Shown here one piece after another: positions 51,201-63,200 of a stretch of 64,000 nucleotides of DNA (position 1 is the first letter of the stretch; each line of letters begins with the position of its first letter). This stretch comes from Anticarsia gemmatalis. Taxonomy: Eukaryota > Arthropoda > Insecta > Lepidoptera > Erebidae. The notes beneath the pieces are model-generated. The model did not search any database. It had not been told where the DNA came from and saw only the letters and a list, made by a program, of their open reading frames with translations. Where the stretch lies: assembly GCF_050436995.1 (NCBI RefSeq), contig NC_134774.1, forward strand, positions 370,501-434,500, written 5' to 3'. Position numbers and translations under genes: made by a program.

Positions 51201-54200
51201 AGATCTGACCTGGAAAAAACACCAGGAGCATATAACCAATAAATCCTTAAGAATTTTTGGCATGCTCAGGAGGGCCTATGGCAAAACATGGGGACTCCAA
51301 CCAAAGGTACTATACTGGATCTACACAATGATGATCCTACCCATCATCAAGTATGGAAGTGTAGTATGGTGGCCAAGAACCAATAAAGAGACATGCAAGA
51401 AAGCGCTCAGCACAATCCAAAGGGTTGCCTGCATGTCTATAACAGGTGCCTTCAGAACAACACCAACGGCGGCAATGGAAACCTTACTTGGAATCACTCC
51501 ATTGCACCTTACAGTCCAAAGAGAGGCAATCAATGCGTTGAAAAGACTCAAAGATGCAAACCTCGGGACAAGGAAGATGATGACGTGCAACCATACAAAC
51601 ATGGGCATAAAACCTCATCTAAAAGAGATGCTAGATATGAACTCTGACAAAATACAGACAATACTAGTCACTCACAGAAACTTTAAGATGACGATTCCGA
51701 CGAGAGAAGAATGGAGTCAAGGTCTCTACACACAAACCAAATCGAGACAGATATGGTACACCGATGGCTCCAAAATGCAGAACGGCACAGGAGCAGGCGT
51801 TCACTCGGAGGACTGCAGCATAAGCACTAGCCTAGGCAGATATGCTTCAGTCTTCCAAGCAGAAGTACACGCAATCATCGAATGCACCCAAGAGATTATA
51901 AAACGAGATACAAAAAATCGCGACATTTATATACTCAGCGACAGTCAAGCAGCTATTAAAGCTCTTTGCTGTTCTAAGGTCAATTCGGGACTTGTACTGA
52001 ATTGCATAAAGAACCTGAACAAGGTAGGTCGTACAAACAACGTTAGGCTAGTTTGGGTACCAGGCCATGCGGGCATAGATGGGAATGAGAAAGCTGATGA
52101 ACTTGCACGGAAAGGATCAGAATCACTCCCAATAGGTCCAGAACCAATAATTGGACTACCTGATGCGACAGTCAAACTGGCAATAACCAACTTCACCAGG
52201 GACCAGCATCTGAAAGAATGGAAAGCCATATCTGGACTAACCCATTCGAAACTGTTCATAAATAACGTCAACAAAAGCTGGAGTAATAACCTAATAAACC
52301 TCAGCAAAGACAGCATCAAGAAAATACTTGGTGCTTTCACAGGACACTACGGCACGAACCACATGTTAAACAAAATAGGTGCCATAGATGACCCCAAATG
52401 CAGGCACTGCAATGAAGAAGCAGAAACCATGAAACACATACTGTGCGAGTGTGATGCTTTAGGAAGGAAAAGAATGGATCTTCTAGGATGCGGTTACCCT
52501 AAACCAGAAGACTACAGGCTGCTTCCGGTGGGGTGCATAGCAAAACTGATAAGTTTTGCCCTGCCCCCCAACGTCTAGAGCAGCAAAGGAGGGGGTGACA
52601 CAAAGGATCAGGAATGGTCGAAGTGTCAGCCAGTCATTAACTGGCACCCCCACCCCTAAGATAAGATAAGATAAGATAATGCGAAAAGACTTTTTCCCCG
52701 AACTAATATATACATACCTATGTTGGGATAGAGACGAGGCGTCGGCTCTCCATCGATGGATTTTTCTTTCTCATTCCACGACGCTTTTGAGCCGCTTAGC
52801 CTGACAAAAATACAAAAATATTATATATTATCACGCCATGGATATAAAAAAAATAGGGGTTGATGATAGAAGGTAAAACATTTAGGTTTGTATGTATTTT
52901 TTAATGAAACATGATAGACTGGCTGACCCGCACAACTTCGCTCGCGTCACATAAGAGAGAATGGGTCAAAATTTTCCTCGTTTTTGTAATATTTTTTACT
53001 GCTACTCTGCTCCTATTGGTCGTAACGTGATGATATATAGCCTATAGACTTCCTCGATAAATGGGCTATCTAACACTGAAATCATTTTTCAAATCGGATC
53101 AGTTCCTGAAATTAGCGCGTTCAAACAAACAAACAAACAAACAAACAAACAAACAAACAAACTAACTAACTCTTCAGCTTTATAATACTAGTATAGATAA
53201 ACAAAACAAAAATGTTAAGTGTGTATAATCCTTATTGCTAAGGGGTTTGAAAAATGGGAGTTGTTTTTAAAAATAAAACTAATTGTTCCTGTGGTCTGGG
53301 TGGTCATGTAAAGGAGTGCTGATGTCACCTCTTGGTAATAGACGTTATATCTATACTAATATTATAAAGCTGAAGAGTTTGTTTGTTTGTTTGTTTGTTT
53401 GAACGCGCTAACCTCAGGAACTTCTGGTCCGATTTGAAAAATTCTTTCAGTGTTAGATAGTCCATTTATCGAGGAAGGCTATAGGCTATATATCATCACG
53501 CTATGACCAATAGGAGCAGAGTAGCAATGCAAAATGTCACAAAAACGGGGAAAATTTTGTTTCATTCTCTCTTATGTGACGCAAGCGAAGTTGCGCGTGT
53601 CAGCTAGTAAATAAATAAATAAGAAACTCACCAGCTACCATGTCTATCGGCTGATACATCAGCGTCTGTAAAAGAAAAAAATATAATAATGAATTTTATA
53701 CAATTAAAAATCGTCATTAGCTCTTCTTCCAGAGGATCATTCGATCAATCTCTGAGGTTAAGCTACGCTTGCCGAGGTTGTTCTGTGGATGGGAAGTGGA
53801 AAGGGAAGTCCGTGTTTCGGAAGGCACGTTAGATTGTGTGTCTCGGCTGTCATTTTCGAAGATCAGAACAGAATTGATCAAAATCCTTTCATAGCGGATC
53901 GCTATGTCATAACATCTCACCTCATCATCTGCAGGTCAAATTTCTGTTCGATCCGTCCAGTGGTTTGTGCTGAGCGTTGATAGATCACTATGTCAGTCAA
54001 TCACCTTTGAGTTATACAGTATGACTGGTGAGATACCTTCAATACTTATGGAGAGTACTCAGTACTCGATTCTCGTTAATTGGATATAAAAAAAATAGAA
54101 TCTTAATTTTTTATCGAAATTTCTCTAAAAATAAGTGAAATTTGGATATTATACTCCCTGAGGCAGTTGTCCCACCAACAGCTAGTAAACGATTAACTAT

Positions 54201-57200
54201 CGACTATTTTCTCGCTCAAGAAACGTACAATAGATATAACATTCCGTGTAAATCTGGGGGCACGGGAGTGCCCCCGCAAGTCGAGCAAAAAAAAGCGGCA
54301 CGACCGTAACATCCTTTTCTCGAAGCAATTCGGGCTATTTTCGACACCCCTATAATTTCGTTGTGGACAAAACAAGGAGCCTGAATTTTCAGCAACTAAT
54401 CAATCATTGTATAAACACGGTATATTTAAAATTTCAGTCAATTTGAACCAGTAGTTTAAGAATGACAACTTGTTAAAGTTTTTGAATTTTGTCACTCACT
54501 GATTCACTGACTCACTGACTCACTGACTCACCGATCATCAAAAGTCTAAGGTACTTCTAGCAGACTTGGAATCTTAAAATTTGGAATACAAGTAGGGTTT
54601 AGTGTCTTAATCATGGGAAAAATTCAATATTTTCTAATTTCGGTCCAGTTTTCTAAATACATCAACTGCAAGAATAACGTTGTAATCCCATGTAAATGTA
54701 GAGGATTACAAGGTTACATTTGCAGTTAATGCAGTTAATGAATCCTTATTACTGTAATATAATAGAAAATAATAGGTGTAGAAAGGTATCTTTTATATGA
54801 GGCATAACGGGAGGGGGTATAGGGTGTTAAGCCTATGAAACTGAACAACATTCTCAAAGGAAAATATGTTGAATTATGAAAAAAAAACGTATTTCCATAC
54901 AAATTGGACTTATGTTCGCTCTACAAAAAGAAGTGAGATGCCATCAAAAACATTCTGTAAAAACCTCAAGTCTCGCCGTAAAAAGTTGTGAGATCTATAT
55001 AATACCAAGTCGATTAATCTATTTAGTCTCTACTTAAAGGACCTTCTGTCTTAAGTTATAACATAAGTTATTATCATGCCAATATTTAAAACAAAATTAC
55101 GTTTAAAACAAATAGATCGACTTGGTCATCGCATGAAAACACAAATTGGCCATTAAAATTTCAGGAGCATTAACTTCTCGTCGTGTGGTGTAGTGTTATA
55201 CATATACTAATAATTAAATCATGCGATGGCCAGGTCGGTCTATTTGTTTAAAACGTAATTTTATTTTTAATATTAGCATGATAATAACTTACGTTATAAC
55301 TTAAGACAGAAGGTCCTTTAAGTAGAGACTAAATAGATTAATCGACTTGGTATTATATAGATCTCACAACTTTTTACGGCGAGACTTGAGGTTTTTACAG
55401 AATGTTTTTGATGGCATCCAATTATTCCGCAGTTCAATACTGGACTCTCGGTGTACTGTGTACGAAGTTTACTAAGAAGTTATTTAATATTTAGTTTTTG
55501 TGTTATTTTAATTCATGATATATGTTCGCATACTATCACGTCCTCAAATATTGAAGGTATCTCACCAGTCATACTGTATATATTTAGAAAGATACTTACT
55601 GTTATCATTGAAGACGACTTGCCGCCTCGCTCGGTCAACTTCGTCAATGTTCGGCGCGTCGGCCGGTTGCTCTGTCTCCCTCTCTCTCTCCATGTTAGAG
55701 GGAGCCGCACTGTTCGAGTGCGGCTCTTCTACTGATCTGTGTACATAAAAGAAACATTAATCGTATATTTTTCAATATTTTATTTAGCTTTTGAACAACT
55801 AAACTAAATACAATTTTTTATATTAGGTCAGGGAAAGTCTTTTCGCATTATAGTATGTATGAACTTGTAATAAAATCTCTTTGGCTTCAACAATCACAAA
55901 TGAGTACACGGTTCATTAGGTCTCTTTCAGTGAGCTCGTGAGGTACCCAAATATCGAGCTTTTTTGTGTAGAGAAAAGATTTTATTACAAGTTCATACAT
56001 ACTATAATGTGCAAATACTTTTTCCCCGACCTAATAGATAAGTAAAGATAGTAGGGATTATTCATTTACCTGTCGGTCTCATTGTTTCGTTCTATGGAGT
56101 CGTGAACATCGTTCCTGTGGTTCGGTCGCAACACCAGACGCTTGCGGCTCGGCTTCAAGCTCAACTTATCTTCCAAACTCGCGTCCGATTCCTCTAACCC
56201 GTCGAACAGGGATTTCTGACAACAAAGCATTTTTTATCACATGTTAGTAGGTATTCCCAATATGGTGGGGGGACCGGCTATGATCAGAGACTAATAATTA
56301 ATTTAGCTATATTCGTTTTTCTTACCGCATAATTGACGTTTAGTCTATATCGCTGATTACTCTCTCAACAATTTTATTATATTAGTATAAAATACGTCAC
56401 GTTGGGGGACCTTGCTTGTTTAATTAGATTATTTGTATTAAAATTGTTAGATTAGGAGCGGTCCCCCAATGCGAAGTATTTTTTATGATTATTCATACAT
56501 TATTAAGTACTTTAAGATTAAGTTTAATTTAGAATTTTAAATTTTTTTTACTTAAGTTCAATGTCGGGCTTTCATTTTTTTTTATTTAATATATGACAAG
56601 CGTTGCCATTGCTACGGCAATTGCCGTGATTGCGGTAGCAAAGTTTACCCGAGCGAAGCTAGGTTATCACCTAGGACATCTAGCAAAGTTTACCCGAGCG
56701 AAGCTAGGTTATCACCTAGGACATCTATATAAATAAAAATGAAACCCGTTTTCCTTGGTCACGGCATCACGCGTGAATGGCTGGACCGATTTTACTAATT
56801 CTTTTTGTGTTGTATTTGTTACTAGCTGACCCGCGCAACTTCGCTTGCGTCACCTAAGAGAAAGGGTCAAAATTTTCCCCGTTTTTGTAACATTTTTCGT
56901 TGCTACTCCGCTCCTAATGACCGTAGCGTGATGTTATATAGCCTATAGCCTTCCTCGATAAATGGGCTATCTAACACTGAAAGAATTTTTTAAATCGGAT
57001 CAGTAGTTCCTGAGATTAGCGCGTTCAAACAAACAAACAAACAAACAAACAAACAAACAAACAAACTCTTCAGCTTTATTATATTAGTATAGATTATTAG
57101 GAGAAGGTTCTTACGAAAAAAAATATTAAGAAAATCTCTCAGAAATATTGATAAATAGACATTTAATTTTGCATACTTTAGGCGGTACGAAGTTCGCCGG

Positions 57201-60200
57201 GTCAGCTAGTATTTGATATTTACCTTGTCCTGTGTGAGTGTAGGTCTGGGCTGTAGTTTGATGGCGAGCGCAGTGGGCGACGTGACGCGATACGCGCTCA
57301 CACTGCTACTGTCCAGCACGGCTTGTACCGCCACCGGGTTCGTAGGTTTCAATACCTCCTCCGCCGTTAGCGCTGATAACAAATAAATATAATCTATATT
57401 AATAATTTCGTCAAGGGGTACGGTAGACTCGATTGAAACCTGATTAATAAAACATAAAAAAATAATGATTTCGAGTCGACAACATATATCCGCAAAATTC
57501 GGATTTTCGAGTATTTTGTTAAATTCTAATGTGTTGACAGACGAATCACAGTCGCCATCTTGGGTTTTTCAATAATTGACGTTTCGGGAAAATATTATTT
57601 TTGACACTTTTTATGATATGCTCTTTGTTTTTTTTTCTTTAATTTGACATTTGCCGATAACAGCCATAAAATTACGAGTATGTATGCATGTATTAAGTCC
57701 CGTTTGTCCCGAGCGAAGCCGGGATTTATCTAGTAACTATAATTTAAAAAACTCCCGATTTTTTTTAATACCTTTTATAGATTGCGTAGTTAGGTTAAGC
57801 CGTTCTAATATTCCCACCACCAACTTTCTCATCATACGAAGCTATTTGAGACCCCATCCGAGTAAATTTCCTCTCCTCCCCTCACTGTCACCCCCTACAA
57901 CTTTTTAACGGCTCAACCGATTTTCGTCAAACATGTATAAGAACACTCGCACATAAGTAACCTTTAATACGAACAAAACTAAATTGAAATCACTCCATCC
58001 GTTCGGGAGTTATGATGCCACAGACTTTCTAGTCGGGAACTTGTATATATAGTTAGTTGCAGTGCAAACTTCGATAGCGCGATTCAGGACTTGTGACGTC
58101 AGTCACACTGCGAGTTGGTGGTTGTGCGCACGTCCCATGAGATGTCGCTGTATGTAGCGATATTACACATATATTTTGATTTTGATATTAGTAAAAATTG
58201 TATCCAAACACCAACAAACGTGAACGAAGTCGCGGCGAGAAGCTGTTTTATACTTACAGTTGTCAGGCAGTAGGTCTTTGAAAAGTGGTGAGTCTCCATA
58301 CGGCCTGGCCGCGAGAGTGAGTATCTGTTCATGAACATTCCCCGCGGCAGACGACCCTGACAAACTGTTACTGTGACAAAAAATATTAAATTAAATCATT
58401 AAATAAATATTATTGTTACTCACACACGGTCATTTGATTCCAAACTAAGCAGAGCTTTACTGTAACCAAATAACTAATAAACATACTTATATACTTGTAA
58501 ATACATACTTATTAGATCGGGTAAAATGTCTTTTCGCATTATAGTATGTATGAACTTGTAATAAAATCTCTTTGGCTTCAAGAACCACAAATGAGTACAC
58601 GGTTCATTAGGTTTCTTTCAGTGAGCTCGTGAGGTACCCAAATATCGAGCTTTTTTGTGTAGAGAAAAGATTTTAAGTTTATACATACTATAATGAAAGG
58701 ACTTTTTCCCTGACCTAATATATAGATAAATTGACAACCAGGCTCACAACAGTTACTCGTGCTCATCACACAAAGATTTGTTAACCCATTAATGTCCCAC
58801 TGCTGGACAAGGGTCTCCTCCCGTAATGAGGGAGGGGTTAGGCCTTGAGTCCACCACGCTGACTAAGTGCGGACTTAAGTGTACTTACTTTAAAAGTTGA
58901 TTGTTATTAACGTTGAGTGCATTCATGCCGAGGGCGGAGCCCCCGAGACTCGTGTTGCTGAACAGACCCCCGCCGAGACCGCTGTCCAGACCTGCAACAA
59001 ACATACAAACATACATACATAGCACAAATAGGTGTTGCGAGTAATCGCATCGGCAAACGCGGAACATCTGCATAAACCCTTTGACCGCCACGGTCGGCTA
59101 TAATTGACAAATCAGAAAGTGCTCACGACGCTATATTTTTGTCGACAATTCGCTCACCCGGAGCGACAGTGACTTAAATGCGAAAAAAAACCGTAAATGA
59201 CTTATAAATAAATAAATTTAACCCATTACTGTCCCACTGCTGGGCAAGGCTCTCCTTCCGTAATGAGGGAGGGGTTAGGCCTTGAGTCCACCACGCTGGC
59301 TAAGTGCGGGTTGAGGACTTTGCATACCCTATATAAATGTATTAAATTAAACAAATTTTAGACATGCAAGGTTTCCTCACGATGTTTTCCTTCACCGTTG
59401 GAGCATGTGACAATTATTTCTAATACACACATAACTTCGAAAAGTCATTGGTGTGTTGCCACTTGCGTCGGAGGTGTCAACTTATACCACTCGGCTAAAT
59501 TTTAAATGACTTAATTATAAGAAAATTATCCCCGTTGGAAGTGAAAAATATAGTTTTTCTTAGTGATCCGCGAGCAAAGCGTGGTTCCTACTAGTCTAAA
59601 TATGTTTTTATATGTAACTAGCTGACCCACGCAGCTCCACTCACGCTTTCTTGTTTTGATTTAATTTCGAGCATTTTCATTTTTATTCACCTTTTACACC
59701 TTTTCTGGACTTCCACAAATAGTTCAAGACCAAAATTAACCAAATCGGTCCAGCCGTCCAAGAGTTTTAGCGAGACTAACGAACAGCAATTCATTTATAT
59801 ATATATATATAGATAACTAGCTGACCTGCGCAACTTCGCTTGCGTCACATAAGAGAGAATGGGTCAAAAATGTTCCCCGTTTTTGTAACATTTTTTACTG
59901 GTACTCTGCTCCTATTGGTCGTAGCCTGATGATATATAGCCTATAGCCTTCCTCGATAAATGGGCTATCTAACACTGAAAGAATTTTTCAAATCGGACCA
60001 GTAGTTTCTGAGATTAGCGCGTTCAAACAAACAAACAAACAAACAAACAAACAAACTCTTCAGCTCTATAATATTAGTATAGATATGTAATATTTACCAG
60101 TTTTAAAATTATTTGCTGGCACGGCCGGCTGTTGTCCGAACATATTAGTGGTTCCCAGCGCACCGAAGGCGGGCGCTGCTGGCTTCGCTTGAAACGAATT

Positions 60201-63200
60201 AGCAGCCAAGCCCGTAAGTCCTGCACCTGAAACAACAAAAATAAATGAATAACAATTTTAACTTAACTTTCCATTTATATAGGGCATGCAAAGTCCCCAA
60301 CCCGCACTTGGCCAGCGTGGTGGACTCAAGGCCTAACCTCTCCCTCATTACGGGAGGAGACCCTTGCCCAGCAGTGGGACATTAATGGGTTAAATTTATT
60401 TATTTTATTTTAACTTTCGCGACTGAGACGCTCATAGCCAGTTGCGCTCACTAGTCGGTAAACGAACAGTGGGTTATGCAACCCTTGGGCGCGGTCAATC
60501 TATAGATGGGTGACCAAATAGTGGTATTTGAACTGAGCGTCTCCGTGTTTCGGAGGGCACGTAAATAGTCGGTCAACGTAGTTTCAAAGTTATTCAAGCC
60601 GAAGGCCTTTGACGTGGCTTAACAACTGTTATCTTAATTGACAACAACCGGGATCGAATTTTACGTGCCAAAGTTCCAGTTCAAATACTACTATACGGTC
60701 ACCCATCTATGGAATGACCACAAGTTACACCCACAGATCGTTTACCGACCGGTGAGCGCAACTGGCTACGGGCGCCTCGAGAGACAGTCGCTCCATGTAA
60801 AATACTGGTATTCATCATCCGGTGAGACTGGAAGCGGACTCCAACACAGGAGAAAGGCTAGACTTGTGGAGGAACGAGGTGATCATGTTCCTCCAACACA
60901 AAGGGAGGATCCTCCGGCCAGGCGAGGTGATCATGCCTGGTGGGCCTAGGCTGTCAGACTGTTGTAGTCGGGAACTTGTATATATAGTCAGTTGCAGTGC
61001 AAACTTCGATAGCGCGATTCAGGACTTGTGACGTCAGTCACACTGCGCGTTGGTGGTTGGTTGTGCGCTGGTCCCAGTAGATGTCCACTACAGACTAATG
61101 ATGATGCTTACCTAGCTGTGGTTGAGTGTTAAACCCGAAGGTAGGCTGTGTGGTGGCGGGCTTGCCGAAGGTATTGTTGGCTCCGAAGAGACCGCCAGAC
61201 GTAGATGTGTTCGTACCAAAGCCACCAGCGCCCAATGTGCCGAACGCTGTGAAAGAAATATACATTATGTACATATTCTAAACTTGCACACATATTAGGT
61301 CAGGGAAAAAGTCTTTTCGCATTATAGTATGTATGAACTTGTAATAAAATCTTTGGCTTTAATAATCACAAATGAGTACACGGTTCATTAGGTTTCTTTC
61401 AGTGAGCTCGTTAGGTACCCAAATATCGAGCTTTTCCCCGACTAATAGTCGAAATTCGACTATAATTCATTTAAATCATAAGTTTTCTAATATCAACATT
61501 TATATAACATCACGCTACGACCAACAGGAGCAGAGTACCAGCAAAAGTGTGACGCAAGCGAAATTGTGCGGGTCAGCTAGTATTATAAAACTAGCTGACC
61601 CGAGCAACTTCGCTTGCGTCACATAATAGAGAATGGCTCATATTTTTCCTCGCTTTTGTATTCTTTTTCGTAGCGTGGTGATTTTATAGCCTATAGCCTT
61701 CCTCGATAAATGGGCTATCTAACACTGAGATAATTTTTCCAACAAGGCAGAGTACCAGTAAAAAATGTTACAAAAACGGGGAAAAATATGACCCATTCTC
61801 TCTTGTGTGACGAAAGCGAAGTTGCGGGGTCAGCTAGTTGATATTAGTATAGATTACCTGGTGTAGCTGTTCCGAAGGTAGGTGCTGTGGTCTTAGCGCC
61901 GAAGAGTCCCCCGCTTGTACCGAAAGCGCCAAAGCCACTGCTCGCTGGAGTAGCACCGAAACCGGTGGTCGCCGGCTTAGCGCCGAATAGACCTCCAGGT
62001 TGCTGGAAAATTAATAATATTATATGCCGGAATATGTAAAGAGTATAAAGACTCTTTGGTCGCAATGAGGTCGTATGCAGGAAGCCAACGCCATCTAGTG
62101 GCGTTCGATGGAGTTAGTGGCGCGCGTTGTTTGAATTTGACAGATGTGATGCTCTTCTGTTTTGGCGGGAATGGCGCGTGGACGACACTGAACCATCGCG
62201 CATTCTGTATTACGAATAATTACGTTACAGCTGTCTTTTAATGTACCTACTTGTAATTATAAAGTGTTCAATTTTACGAGTGTGACTTATTTCTATCTGA
62301 CACTACCCCACGACGCCCACAGTCGATGAATAGGTTTATCACAATGAGTACCTATGATGATGGAGGAAGATAACCCAGAGAATCCACACCCCTCTATCAT
62401 ATTTTGTAATCTGCAACGCCGACATATATATCTTTCAAATATGGATGTAAATGAAGCAAAGGAAGTTTGTAAGAATCGTAGTAAGTGGTGTTCTTTGGTC
62501 TTTCTCTACCCCTTATGGGAAGAAGGCGTGATATTATGTAGGTATGTATCTTTGCTAACTGCTGGTGGTGTATTAACCAGCCTACACCTTTAAGTATACA
62601 GGTGTCATATCTTTATGTTAGGACTAATTTATGAAAGAACAATATTCTCAATAGCAGCCAGGAGTTTGGTAACGTGGCGTCCTTTATTACATACGACTAA
62701 AATTGTCAATAGCAAAATGCAGCGAAGAAAATAAACCTCTGCCTATACCCATAGGTAAAACCGGCGTGATTTTATATTATTTTATCTAAATGATGGAATA
62801 TAGCCGAGTGGTACAAGTTAGTACCTCCCTCACAAATAGTTGCAGGTTCGAACAACACTAATGACTTTTCCAAGTAATGTGTGTATTAGATATAATTATC
62901 ACTTGTTCCAACGGTGAAGGAAAAACATCGTGATGCAACGTTGCATGCCTGAGAGTTGTTTAAAACAGTTCTTAAAATTATGCAAAGTCCCCAACCCGCA
63001 CTTGGTCAGCGTGGTGGACTCAAAGCCTTAAGGCCCTCATTTCGGGAGGAGACCCTTGCCCAGCAGTGGGATAAATAACGTGTTAAAAATATCTGAATGT
63101 TGAGGTATACCTGATTCTGCGTGGTCGCGCCGAAGCCGAACGCAGGGGTCGTTGTTCCAAAGGTGGTAGCCCCTGCTTGTGTTGTTGTGGCTCCGAAAAG

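Noticed and set aside
51945..52340. Open frame of 131 codons on the minus strand
   Set aside because: It is antisense to the LINE RNase H region.
62056..62241. Open frame of 61 codons on the + strand
   Set aside because: No homology or codon signal is visible and it lies in a Nup98-96 intron.
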